Positions 48,601 to 60,800 of a DNA stretch of 64,000 nt are shown here, piece after piece (the first letter of the stretch is position 1; each line of letters begins with the position of its first letter). The translations under genes were made by a program, and so were the position numbers. This stretch comes from Pomacea canaliculata (lineage: Eukaryota; Mollusca; Gastropoda; Architaenioglossa; Ampullariidae), in assembly GCF_003073045.1 (NCBI RefSeq), contig NC_037590.1, forward strand, positions 4,428,016-4,492,015, given 5' to 3'. The notes beneath the pieces are model-generated. The model did not search any database and was not told the origin of the DNA. It saw only the letters and a list, made by a program, of their open reading frames with translations.

Positions 48601-51600
48601 GTCCTTCAAGGTACCTTGGAGGGAGGTCAACACCAAGGTAGCCAAAAGAATAACTTGGTTATAAAGTAGTGGGCTGTGCAGGACCTGCTTACTACTGCTC
48701 AAAACAGGTGTTAGTGGCAGGCCTTGTCAGCTGCTGCATCCATCCAAGAGCTCCCCTAACAACTGGTACAAATCAAGAGTCAAGAGATGAATGAATGAGC
48801 GATGTCCTCAATTTTAACTGTTAATCCTAGGGGGAAAAAATCTGAAAATGTCCAACTCTTTCACCCATCCAAACAAAACCCACAGGTTGCACAATTTTTT
48901 TTTTTTGCACGTATACAAGGATACTAGTTCTCCAAGGAGTCAATTTCATCTTGCCTCCTTTGATCCTGTTTTTCTCTCTGGTCTTTTGCATACCGTCGCA
49001 TTTCCAGGATTCTTTCTTTTTGAATACTTAATCCATCTTTGAACAGATTTTTGAAGATCTGTGGGCGAAGATGCTCTGTTTTTATTTATCATCAGTAGCA
49101 AATTACAAGGTTAATTTCAAATAATTTCTTGCAATCAATGCAAAATGATGTGAATTACCACATACTTTTGCTAACCTTTTTTCATTCCTCAGATATCATT
49201 TTTAGTCAATTCCTCTGCTTCACCACCTTCATACAGTAGGTAGCATTTACAAGTTAGAAGGCACAAATATTTTTATCCCTTTTCTACAAATTTCTACAAT
49301 GAAGTGAAAATAGATGCCATCAGACTGACACATACCGCTTCTTCTTTGGTTCTGCGCTTAAGCATCTTGGAACGAGTACGAACTTGATAGTCGTTGTAGT
49401 AGCGTCGTGTTCGGGCAGATTGCAGACGCTTCTCGTGCACTTTATTTTTCATCAATGTTTGTTGAGCCTTCTGATTTTGGATGTCATGCTAATGGGGGGG
49501 AAAAAAAACCGTCATATCTGATCAAAAGCAGAAACACATTTATGGATATTATGATGCAAATTACAATTTCTATTATAATAATAATTCTTGTGTATTAGAG
49601 CAAATAAATGTTGCAATGGAAATTTTCCTAGAGCAGCAAAGCAGTCTATAAAAAGATGTTAGAATATAAATACACAGATCAGACAACAACAGAAAAATTA
49701 GAAATCTGGAATTTGTGCTGCAAAAACTCTTATCACATAACACTTCACAGACGGTCAAAACTCGCCAGTGTTAAAATCCTTTAAAGCTACAACAAAAATA
49801 CTTATAATAATATAACACATGTATAGATTATGAGATGGTTGAGGAGGCTGTACACTGTATCATAGCACTCATTGATCAATACAGAGGCATATATAAACTT
49901 TTCTTTAATAATATGCACCAAAGGCAGGTTAATAAAACTAATGATTATGTAAATGATTGTTTACTGAATAAGAAAACATTTTTTTTGGTACTATACCAGA
50001 TGACATGACTAGACGGAGATCGTCCTGTTAGCCAATTCAATTCCAGCTGTATGCTACTAATTAGACAAACATCGAATGATCAGGAAGCACACATGTATCA
50101 ACTCATCACCTCAACCCCACCATCGTGACCTGCCTGACCAATGAGCTCACACCAGTTTTTCACCCGGCTTTGATCCAATAAAATGAGTTTTAGCTGCTTC
50201 ACTTTCTGCATATACATAGGAACATAAAATGCATAGATCCCCTGACTGGTACCAACTGACAAACTGTTATGCTGGTCTTTTACTAAAGGTAGTCACAGAA
50301 ACAGCTGGACAGATGCAGCACCTGACAAATCTCGTCACTGAGGCCTGTTTTGAGCAGTTTATTTGTTAGTGTTTTATGACATTCCAGCAACTAAGGCTAT
50401 ATCACACCATGCGTGTCTTGAGCGGCGAAAGCTGGGTTAATGAAAGTATGGAAACCCTGTATGGAAAAACCAGTTTATTCCTCCACTAGTAGGATGGAGT
50501 TATAAAGCAGTGACAAAGATGCCCTATGGTAAAGTAGCGTAAAGCAATGTTTGTGGGGTCTGTATTTTGCAACTTTGGAGACAAGACACTTGCTTTGACT
50601 TCACCTCAGCCACAACAATTCATCTTGCTTCATAACAGCACCCCTTTGAAGTTGTTAGGAGTGCAGTTGCCATTTGATGATTTTCAGGTGAAGCAGGAGC
50701 ATCTAAAAAGCATCTAGCCACTAAAAAGGCCACCACTTTAGTTGTCTACGAGGGCACATTCAAGTGTATACAAGATTTGGAGCAAGCCAAGGCCAGGCAT
50801 GACATGTCCCCAGCATGCACAAGTACTTTCCAGATGACATGACAACTAGTTCTCTCCTACCTCCCCGCTATGGGTCTCAGTCTCAACTCTGATGTTTGAC
50901 TGGTCAGACAGGGCAGGACAATGCCCTTGTCATTGGTCAATGTTTGTCTGATCAAGAATATACAGCTGAAATTGTGGTGACTATTAGAGTAATCTCTATA
51001 TAGTCATGTCACCTGATAAGTATTTGAAGAAAGAAATTATATATTCAAGATGGCAATTTTTAAAAAAATTTTTGATTACTGTAAATTAAAATATAAAATT
51101 GAGGGAGACTACATTCTTTCATCTTACTTTAAAAGCTTCCAAACCTTTCAGATTAAAAAAAAAAAATTGATGCAGCAGTTTCTACTATGTTTATAGATTT
51201 CAGCTGGTTCATAATATAACTTTTGCAGTTTTGCATAAAAATATTAAACATGTAAAAACAGTAACTAGCAGCTAATGCATTACCAGACGTTTACTGTGCT
51301 CCATTTGTTTCTTGATAGCCTGTGCAAGAACTTCATGCTTCTGTGCAGCTTCCTCCAACTGTCAAATAAATACAGACATTTCAGAAACATGTCCCAAGTC
51401 CTGTCACACTTAGTCCTTGACTTATAGAATAGTTCCATCAAAAAAAGTACTGTTTTGCAAGTCTTTGTTGTGTCTGTGATAATTGTAGCTGGGCTTGATA
51501 TATCTTAAACATGGCAATCCAAGTGGAAGAAATCTGGATGCAGTACAATGATCAGAATTTCAAGGCAATCCACCAGACTCCAAAAATTAGGCAGAATGAT

Positions 51601-54600
51601 TAATCAGAATGATAATTATAAGATAATATCACAATCAGTCAAGGTGTTTATAAATATGTACAAGAATTTAACATCAAAGTTCCTCAAACACAAAATAGCT
51701 ACCACATACCAACCTGTTTTTGTACTTTGCTCTTACGCCTCTTGTTTTCTTCATAGGATCGTGTGAGGCCTTCAATCTGCGAAATACCTTTTCGCCACAG
51801 CTCATGCCAGGTGTGGTCAGAAATATACAGATGAGGAAACTCTTTCATCAACAGGGGCATTAGGTCATCCTCATCTGAGATCAACACTAAAATAAAGAAC
51901 ATAACTCAGTAATTCTGTTGATTCTTTTCATATGTATAGTGGTCTAACATTGATGACATAGTAATTCTGCTTACTCTTCCAATACAATACCATCTAAAAT
52001 TGATGACATAACTCAGTAATTCTATGGATTCTTCCCAAATGTAACTGTCTGAAATTGATGGCAAGAAACCATCTAAAAGTTGATAATGGGTCACAAGTAT
52101 TTATCATAGCACATGACGAACATTTTATATACTTAAGACCTGTATTGGTGAAGTAGTGTAATTCTCATATGACTTTCTTTGATCACTTCTATACACAATT
52201 TTTAAACTTTAAACTATGTAAGTGCTGTATCCAGTGAAGAGTACAAGATTTCTAAATAACAACAGTGCACAATAACTTCTGCAAATTTCTAGACTTGTTG
52301 GTTATCATAATTTTACAACTGTTTCTGAATGAGCTACTATGTGTTAAATTACTTCCTGAAGCTTACATCGACCAGCAGCAGCTGGAGCTCTAACATCAGT
52401 GTTGTCAGTCTGGCACTTGGCATTGGAATTGGAACTCTTTGACTGAAAAGAGATTTTTAGCTTCTTTGGAGCTGCCGCTGTCAAGTACCCTGCAAACACA
52501 TTCAGCAAATAGTGTGACCATTTGGTTTATCTATCATATTACAACCTGTTTTCACTCAGACTATAACACATAAAGACAATTTAACGACTATTGAGACTCC
52601 TGGACTCAGTAACCACAAGCTGTGAATATTCCAAAAGTCTACAAAGTTAGGAATTAGGCAAAACATGCAAAAATAATTGTTAAGTATTGTCATCAAGACA
52701 GAGAAGATGCATGTGCATGTCCACAAACCACACACACACAACACAAAAATACATACAGAGAGATAAATACATTGCTTATGCCACAAAACATTTAGCTGCT
52801 GCAGTCCTACACCTGGATAAATATAAAATAAAAAAACAAACAAACAAACAAACAAAATTTCTTACCTTTAGGCTTGGTTGAACTTTTAGTCTTCTTAGGT
52901 TTTTTCCTTGCCATCAACATTTTCTTGTATTCTTCTTCCTTGAAAACATAAAATATCCACCATCATTTATAACAGCTTACAACATATACAGCTGAAAAGT
53001 ACTTTCGTTCTCATGGACTGGTTAACATCAAAACTTTAATAGAGCCAAAAAATGGTAAAAATAGTTTTCATCAGAGATTTTTAACATAAAAAGCACAAAA
53101 TTATGGCCCTTAAGTAACAGTACTCTATCTTTATAACAGCCTTTCTTTGTTAGCTGATTCTGTCATGATATGACTTAACATTCTAGAATGATACTGTTAG
53201 AACACTATTAGGGTACAATGTCATCTCACAGCTTACCAGCTTGCTCAAAAACTTGCTCTCCTCCTTCAGGCGCCTCTCAACCTCCTCGGCAATGTCCTCA
53301 TACTCCTCCTCATACATTTTCTCCAAAATCTGTTAGTATGTCATTTATCATTTTCTAATTATGAATTATGATCTAGGATCACATGTCTAAAATTTGTTTT
53401 AATAAAGACTTTGAAAACAGCAAATAATACATTATTCTTTAAAAACAAAAATCAAATAACATCAAGAATATCAGGTTCTGTCTGTTGCTATAAATAAATT
53501 CTTTCGAAATAAAAATTGTTACAGAAATCTAAACTTATCGAGTTGATGATCCTCACATTTTGTTTTTTTCTTGCAATATCCTTTTCAGTATCCAGATGGC
53601 AATGTATATCAAACAATGATTCATCGCCCATTCTATCCAGTTTCTGGAACAGCAATCTTTTTTTAATCTGCCCTCTTGCTTGCTCTCTTAGGGCAGCTAC
53701 CAGTTCATCAGAATCACAGCTAAGAACATCGTCCACAATGTCATGATGCCTATTGAAAAAAATTGTAGGTAAGCAATATGCTGACAACAATGAGATGTGG
53801 TAAAGTTGTTGATGAAATCTTGATACTAGAACTACCAGTTTTAAAATATATAATATTACACATGAAATTTGACTTGTAACTTTTTTCAGATGTTCTGATT
53901 GCCTTGGGTCAGCGTCATGAACTGTCACTGATAGCAATTCTGTGATGGAAATTAAGAAACAGTTTGGCTGTTAAGCTTACCAAGAAGACGGAAAAATCCA
54001 TAAACTGTTACAGTGATACCTCGGTTCTCGAACATAATTCGTTCCGGGAGGACGGTCGAGAACCAAATTGTTCGAGAACCGAAGCAATGAAACCCAAAGG
54101 AAATAATGGAAACTGGATTAATTCGTTCCAAGCCCCAGAAAATGCCTATTTACTGGCCTAATTTGTATATAATATGTAGAAAAACATGAGTCTCAACAAG
54201 AAATAAGAAATAAAAGTGTATTTATTAAAACAAAAACAAAAACAAACAAAAAAATGTACTGTACAGTACAGTAAATTGTGTTTCATTTACTGTACCTGCA
54301 CCAAACTTTATGGCAGGAGGGAATGAATGTGGAGGGAGGAGGGAAGGGAGAGGGTTATTGTCACTGATGACGCAAGCAAGGCGCGCTGGGCCGAATGAAC
54401 GCCATTCGGCTTAACTCGCCTCATCTCGGACTTTCGGATGTTCGAGTTCCAAATATTTGTTCGGATTCCAAGACAAAATTTTCTCGAATTTCCTGGTCGA
54501 ATACCAATTTGGTCGAAAGTCAAGGCGTTCGAGAACCGAGGTATCACTGTATTTAATGAACAGGTCAAGGTAGAATATATTTTTCTTTGTGGAATTTTAT

Positions 54601-55602
54601 ATTTGAGAAGTAAACTAAAATGTACTGGGGAACATTTTTTTACTTTTTCACTTTTCTCAGTTTTGAGAAGCTGAAAAAGAATGTGTCTCAAAAATATGAA
54701 TCTAATATTTACACTTATCCACTGGACTGAAAATATTTTTACTCCTGTGTGCAAAATAAAGTCTATGTTGTCAATAAGGAATGCAAGATAGTGCACATTT
54801 ATCTTCTTTGAAAACACACTGACACAAGCACACACACACTCTCAAAGTATACATTTCACAGAAACCAAGGACACATAAAGTATATAAGCAAAGCAAGAAA
54901 AGTCTCAAGTTTCTGTCCATGGTTTCTAAAAGTCAAATTTCTACAAAATTACCAATGTTTTTTTCAAAGGAAACAACTGGCCACAGTTGTCAGTTCACAC
55001 ATATCACTGCTTCCCTCCTATGAAATTCAACAAAAAATGATTTTCTCTTGCTGCTAAAAGCAATAAAGATAAAAATAGCATACATTCTTAGAACGACCAA
55101 CATATAGCCCTTACAAAACCTTAACCCCCAAAATAAATTTAACTGCTAACCCAACTTAAACTTTAAAATAACACTAACTGTAACCCAGACTATTACCCTA
55201 ACCTCCATCTACTAATGTCCCTGGTTTTCATAAAGCTCACAATGTACACACACATGCACACAAGGGCATGAAGAAAAAAATACAGAATGATAAATAAAAA
55301 GGATGAGATGGCATAAGGATTATTGACCATCACTCTGCACTTAAGATATTATGAATACTTTTATAATTCACTCAGAAGGCCAAGCATTAACAGCACCAAC
55401 TGACCTCTGTTTCCGTGTAGGAGAATAAGGGTTGTCTGATTCAGAGTCATTCGTGTGGGATCTTCCTGACGAAACTCCCCTCTGCTCACTTTTTAACTTT
55501 TCAGATTCTTTCGAATCTTTATCCCATTTCTGTGTTGTCTTCACTGTAAAGATGTCTGCCTTCGTTTTTATTTTATGCTTCTCATGTTCAGTCTCTTCTC
55601 TT
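45611..55602 (-). CDS. CEP95: Centrosomal protein of 95 kDa-like, C-terminal part
   Basis: Eleven exons from upstream to downstream: 55405-55602, 53557-53749, 53237-53329, 52866-52938, 52367-52489, 51714-51886, 51284-51358, 49336-49488, 48925-49073, 46432-46516 and 45611-45775. Phases all match; they encode about 493 residues. The first exon enters in phase 2, so the N-terminus lies further upstream. Visible features: a basic/acidic low-complexity start, a DIVDDVLSCDSDELVAALR helix, a KKPKKTKSSTKPK basic patch, then a long charged coiled coil with RRYYNDYQVRTRSKMLKRRTKEEA, IFKNLFKDGLSIQKERILEMRR split by charge-rich helices, SLENYYRDQF and a C-terminal DDDDAYFRQLDADCLRHGLQIAKYQ. From memory the C-terminal blocks match CEP95/CCDC45, a centrosome and spindle-pole coiled-coil protein. 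Another centrosomal coiled-coil family is the main alternative. Confidence 0.78.
46002..46173. repeat. 172-bp imperfect inverted repeat in the last CEP95 intron
   Basis: The left arm TGTCCCAGGGTATAATGGG pairs with the right arm, which on the reverse strand reads TGTCCCAGAGTAACATGGG. Both arms continue with AAATCAG and GGCAAG. A small MITE is likely. No target duplication is clear. Confidence 0.6.
46860..48790 (+). mobile_element. RTE-like LINE remnant antisense in a CEP95 intron
   Basis: Decayed endonuclease-RT polyprotein in order: the endonuclease end (TRTYPSADIGSNNDFVLMKS near 46945), a pre-RT segment with SPGVDNISDELFKHGG near 47500, then EEQAGFRSG-like sequence near 47750, a degraded catalytic zone near 48100, RFTTYNLYHSLIEPILLYGC near 48340 and a C-terminal EGG-rich end near 48610. 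Many stops and shifts. The gene order and these blocks match the RTE-like families common in aquatic invertebrates. Confidence 0.87.
47545..47656 (+). repeat. 56-bp tandem duplication inside the LINE remnant
   Basis: The unit beginning GAAAGAGTCTGGAAGGGCAA occurs at 47545 and again at 47601, with few differences. It duplicates a piece of the RT region and adds a shift, so it arose after the element lost function. Confidence 0.85.
49490..51283. other. CEP95 intron without further recognised features
   Basis: About 1.8 kb between the 75-bp exon at 51284-51358 and the exon at 49336-49488. I found no conserved frame or clear inverted-repeat element on either strand. Confidence 0.45.
52832..52857. 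repeat. CAAA microsatellite
   Basis: Five or more CAAA units next to the acceptor-distal side of a CEP95 exon donor (exon ends at 52866). A CA-rich stretch lies nearby at about 52728-52745. Confidence 0.7.
54011..54549. mobile_element. Tc1/mariner-superfamily MITE, TA target site
   Basis: A 539-bp element in a CEP95 intron. The ends are perfect inverses over at least 20 bp (CAGTGATACCTCGGTTCTCG) and are flanked by TA (54009-54010 and 54550-54551). Subterminal copies of GTTCGAGAACCGA-like sequence occur in both orientations. No transposase frame. CAGT tips with TA duplication are the mariner/pogo signature. Confidence 0.9.
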
Positions 55603-55697
55603 CTGAAACAGGTTTACGAGATTTGGTTATAAAAAAAAAAAAAAAGTGCTTCCGCCTAGAGTTAATTTTGGAGGAAAGAGATGTTGAAGGGAAGGGC

Positions 55698-55901
55698 ATG
55701 GAAATAAGAATACCTTTAGAAAAGCCCCAACGGCCAGGTCTAGGAACAGGTATCACATCCAGACCGGAGTGTGCATGTGCCTTGAGACAAGATCTGACCC
55801 CAGAACCCAACAATCCTTATTTCAGTGGTGGCTATGGATTGCTTACCACAATACTACTGGCTGTTCTGCTTATTATGTTGTTGGAAGTTTGGAGTGGTTA
55901 G
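55698..55901 (+). CDS. Candidate 67-aa tail-anchored microprotein (or terminal exon of an unseen gene)
   Basis: I do not recognise a family. The frame starts at ATG 55698 in a good context (G at -3 and at +4) and ends TAG at 55899-55901. It starts MEIRIPLEKPQRPGLGTG, has a middle with two cysteines (PECACALRQDL) and a PNNPYFSGGYG turn, then one hydrophobic helix LLTTILLAVLLIMLLEVW four residues from the end. This looks like a C-tail membrane anchor. It lies antisense to CEP95, 96 bp upstream of the first CEP95 exon seen here. The frame stays open upstream to about 55575, so it could instead be a last exon. Composition and the ordered hydrophobicity make chance less likely, but there is no homology evidence. 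Confidence 0.4.
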   Translation: MEIRIPLEKPQRPGLGTGITSRPECACALRQDLTPEPNNPYFSGGYGLLTTILLAVLLIMLLEVWSG

Positions 55902-55909
55902 TGTGCATA

Positions 55910-57620
55910 TGTTCTGGGAAATGGTTAGTCAGTGTACAGGCACAATATTCTTGTTTTTGCTGGATTAGTTGTTAATTTCAAAGGCATAAGTGTGGTCAAA
56001 GGTATTGTGAAAATTTGAGATGTTTTTATTTGCTTAATCATTGTCATGTTTGAATTTATTTTGTGTAAGTTGCAGTGTCAACAAAGCAAAACTTTAACAA
56101 AATATTAATTACAATGGAGAACAAATACTGCTTATTTTCATTCTTGTTAGGAAATTTAAAGTGAACATGAGTTTTAAAGTAGGCAATGTTTTATTTTGTA
56201 GTTTTATTATAATTCTACACAGTATGCTTAGAAGTGTCCATTGTGCACGGCATCTAAGTATAGCCCTTTTTTTTTTTTCATGAGAAGTCTGCAAGGGATT
56301 TTATAATATTCGTTGTTAGCTCACATTGAGTCATCACAGCACAAATGGCATGTCAACACTGATGACTAAAGTACTGTACCAGCTGAAGAAAAGACTGGTG
56401 TTTGACAATATAAAGGCAAGTTTTCTGTATTATTTATCTTTTTCCACATTTAGGTAATATAAGATCTCTCCAACTAAGCCCTCATCTCAGCTACTAGGAA
56501 GACACCATGCTAGAAATGAAGACTGTATCAGTGAGAAAATGTCATACTTATTGAAACAGGGAAACAATTATTTGCTGTTGTTTAACACCATGCCAGCAGC
56601 AACTTCATAAGGGCAAAGAAAATGTGAAGCAGTCATACTAGTCAAATGCAAAACAATAGTGATTAAGCACACAGTACAAACTGACAAATAGCTATGTATT
56701 GACAAAAGGTAAAAGCCCAGTGAGAGGATGTTGTAGCCTCCTAAACAACTGTTGGTGAACACTCTGGATGGTGAGCAAAGTAATTAAAATTACAATAGCA
56801 ATGTTTCCTGGACACCAAGTACATTTTGACAGGGTTTGCCTCTTAAAAGACAGGAATGCATAGCACCGGTGTGGCCTACCCAAAGTAGTCTGCAAAGGAC
56901 AACGTCCTTCCACTGAGCTGGACAGCCAAGAGGTAGGCAGAATGACAGACTCAAGACTCAAATTCTTTACTTATAGGTCATTGACCCTTACAACTAGATT
57001 CATGAGCTTCATGTACCAGGGCAGCCATGCTATTCTATTACGAATAATATTACAGTACAAGTAATATAACACCTCACATACAGACAATTAAGCATAGTAA
57101 ACAAGCTTATACAGTGAAAAAGGTATGTACCTTTTACATATCTATTATTACATCAACTATTAACTATTTCTTGTCGTCGTTTGAGTTCATAGCATATGAA
57201 TCTAGCAACATGTTGGTTATTAATCAAAAGATTTCAATGTACACTGTGGCAAGTATTTACATTTTATTTCAGGTAAACATTTTAGTCTCAGATCGTTAAG
57301 TTATACACATGAGTAAAATGTGTATGTCATCATTGAGGTCCGAGTTGCATAAGGGGCAACTGGAACTGGAAGGAACTGGGCGTGAAGAACAGCATATCTA
57401 TTATTATAAGTGTGACTTTCAGAAGCACCAATCCTAAATCAAATCAGAATATCTCTTAAGTGTTCATTAGGAATACAGTCAACAAAAGGTTTAAGTGTCA
57501 TATCAAATTATATATATGTTAAATCTGTCACTGCTAGATATGTCATTGTCAGTTCAGTGAATTCACCGAATTTTTTTCTGCAGACTCAGAGAAACAATTT
57601 AATGTCTTTCACCCCTGATT
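55910..57620. other. CEP95 upstream intron, left part
   Basis: About 1.7 kb between the small plus-strand frame and the LINE insertion. No exon or repeat element that I can support. Confidence 0.4.
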
Positions 57621-57674
57621 TTCCCCCTGTTGTATCACCACCTTGCCGCGGTCGGGGGGCTTGCGTGTCTCGAT

Positions 57675-57731
57675 GACCCTAAGAGCTATACCGACAGGAG
57701 CATCAGCTCCTAGCAGGGTCACCCATGTCGG
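57675..57731 (+). ncRNA. Pseudoknot-capable 5' UTR structure of the LINE, possible self-cleaving ribozyme
   Basis: Three complementary pairs occur close together. GACCCT (57675-57680) pairs with AGGGTC (57715-57720). CCGACA (57691-57696) pairs with TGTCGG (57726-57731). AGGAGC (57696-57701) forms a hairpin with GCTCCT (57706-57711). The first two stems interleave, which is a pseudoknot with a nested hairpin. The topology resembles that of HDV-like ribozymes, known at 5' ends of some LINEs of the Ingi type, but no P4 stem is clear and stem joins are longer than usual. The pairing is seen; cleavage is conjecture. Confidence 0.45.
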
Positions 57732-57842
57732 ACAGGTCGAAGGGTAGAGACCAGACAAAGAGTGGTCCATGAGTGCTGAAGTCGGAGGTGGTGGGCCGCA
57801 AGGCGCACTCTGAAATAACCACACCACCACGCAAAACTGCCT

Positions 57843-60800
57843 ATGCCACTTGAAGACAGTATTGATAGAAATGGTGCTCGCCCTGTGAAGATCCGCCAGG
57901 CAGGTGCAGTGCCGGGCTCCGTGCCTCAAAGGAGCCCACCCTCAGCTACTGGAGGTCCCTTCAACTCGTCTTGTGGAGCCAGGGGACGAGGAAGGAAAGC
58001 GACTGGCCAGCGTACCACCAAAGCCAAGGACAACCCCAACATTAACATCATGCATTAGAATGCAGAAGGGGTTACCAACAAGAAGATAGAACTAGAACAG
58101 TTCCTGCACCAGAACAGCATTAACATATGCTGTATATAGGAAACTCACCTACAAAAAGAAAAGCCCTTCAAAATCAGAGGGTACCAGACCTTCAGGAGTG
58201 ATCGTCAGGGGAGAAAGAAAGGTGGAGTGTTGACCCTAGTCAGAAACAACATGAATGCTAGCGAAACGAAAAGTTACATGGATGAGGCAGAATACATAGA
58301 AGTCAAGGTCACCATCACAAACAGCGTCCTCCATGTCATCAACTATTACTGCCCCAGTGACAAGATGCTGTCCCTTGACACTATCCAGGTTCCAGACAGC
58401 GGCTTCCTCATCGCTGGAGACTTTAACAGCCAGTCCCAGAGTTGGGGATACAGGTTCCCAGTCACTTAATCCCCAGACACTTCATCCCCGACACTTAATC
58501 CCCAGACACTTAATCCCCTAGACTTTTAATCCCTAAGCACTTCATCCCCAGACACTTAATCCCTAAACTAAATCCTTAACTATAAAAATTATGAAGTCAG
58601 CGAAAAATTTAATTGAAATTCAAATAATTCAAATTCAAATCATGCTTTTAACTTCAACGTCATTTGAACATCTACAACATTAGTTAAAGTTCATATAAGC
58701 AAGTAAATTTAATGTTCTTCAACAATATGATATGAAAATTGTTCTTGAGTGTTCGCGAGGTAATTGCTGTTAATCAATATGAAAGGTAAGCTAAGGATCG
58801 GAGGTAGAGAAGACGATCCATTGACTCATATCTCTCTACAATGTTGCTAACTCAGCGTATTTCCTCTCTGGACGTTTCTCTTACCGACGCATGATTTGTA
58901 GACCAGACGCCTTGTGTAGCTGACAATCCTTACATAGACCATCAAGGAATGTTCACATTGTTGGGTGATGACAAGAGAAGAGAGATTGAAGGGCGTGATG
59001 CCAACCCTCCACAGAGTTGTTTGTTCGTGTTATACAGGCATTAAACAATGCTTGATAAAAGAATCAGTGATTAGAAATCACACTTTGCTCTGTACAGGAA
59101 TAAGTGTGTGGGGATGACGTATTCTAATTCAATGCTTTGACAGAAGCATTACATAATGATTTATAAAGGATTAAGTGCCTGGGGATTAAGTGTCGGGGAT
59201 GAAGTGTCGGGGATGAAGTGTCGGGGATGAAGTGTCGGGGATGAAGTGTCGGGGATGAAGTGTCTGGGGATTAAAAGTCTAGGGGATTAAGTGTCGGGGA
59301 TGAAGTGTCGGGGATGAAGTGTCTGGGGATTAAGTGACCGGACACCGGGGATACAACATCCTTGACAAGTGAGGAGAAGATACTGAAACTTGGCAAGATG
59401 AGAACCATCTAATCCTTGTCAACGACCCCACAGATCCACCAACCTTCTACTCGCACCGCTGGCACACAACAACAAAACCAGACCTGGCTCTCTGCACAGA
59501 CGACATCCACAAGAATTTGAGCAGAACAGTCTTAGACCAGCTGGGAGGAAGTGACCATCGCCCAGTACTCCTTACCATCACAGGAAGAACAACACCTGAA
59601 CCCCCGCAGCACGCCAGATGGAATCATAAGAAGGCACAGTGGGGGCTGTTCAGAATACGAACAAATGAACTCACAAAAGACATCAAGGTGGAAGGACTAA
59701 ACATCAACAACGTCGTCAAAGATTTCAATGCCAGTATCATCAAGGCAGCCAAAGAAACTATCCCACGAGGGGTGCGAAAGGACTACACTTCGTACTGGAC
59801 AGCAGAACTTCAGAGAGCCCACGATGACCTGACAAAAGCCAGAGAAGAAGCAGAAACCAACCCCAGTCAAGAAAACAACATCAAGCTGCAAGAAACAAAT
59901 GCCAAACTGCTAAGAACAAAAGTAGAGTGCAAGAGAAGAAGCTGGAGAGAAAAGACAGCAGGGCTGAATATGGAGAGAGACACCACCAAGCTGTGGAGGC
60001 TGACCAAGGCACTAAATGATGAGGGTAACAAGGGACAGAAGATCACCCTTGAAGAAGATGGACAGACATTGACAGATAAGGCAGCAGCAAATGCATTTGC
60101 GCAAGCATATGCAAAGGAGAGCAGCATCACCATCCCACCGCATCTGCAAAAAGAATTCAGAAAAGAAGAGAAAGAAAGAACAACAAATGGGGATGTCCAT
60201 GAGTCGATGCAGCAAGATATCACCATCCAAGAACTGAAGAATGCCATCAAACAGCTGAAGAAGAAAAAATCTCCAGCTCCAGACAACATAACGAATGATA
60301 TGCTGCAACACCTTGGCAGCACAGCCCTCACTAAACTACTGGACATTTTCAACCTTAGCTGGAGAGAAGGCCAGGTACCTCAGTGCTGGAAGGAAGCCAG
60401 GATGATCCCTGTTCTGAAAAAAGGGAAGAACAAGTCGCGAATCTTGAGCTACCGCCCCATCAGCCTGATAAGCTGCGTCTGCAAGACCATAGAGCGCATC
60501 ATCAACCAGCACCTGCAGTGGTACCTGGAATCTGAAAGCATCATCATCCCAGAGCAAGCAGGCTTCAGAAGATACAGAAGCACCGAAGATCAGACAACGC
60601 ACCTAGCGCAGGTCATTGAGGATGCTTTCCAAGCCCAGAAGGTCACCCTAGCGGTCTTTATTGATATGCAGAAGGCTTTCGACAAGGTCTGGAAGGATGG
60701 ACTCCTGGTCAAGCTCCAGCGAAGCAACATCAGCGGCAACATGTACCAGTGGACCAAGTCCTACTTGCACAACTGAAGAGCCAGGGTGCTTGTAGACGGA

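Noticed and set aside
54308..54835. 175-codon minus-strand open frame
   Set aside because: It runs across the right boundary of the mariner MITE into plain intron sequence, so it is a chance frame.
59867..60352. 161-codon minus-strand open frame and similar ones opposite the LINE
   Set aside because: They are antisense shadows of the reverse transcriptase coding region.
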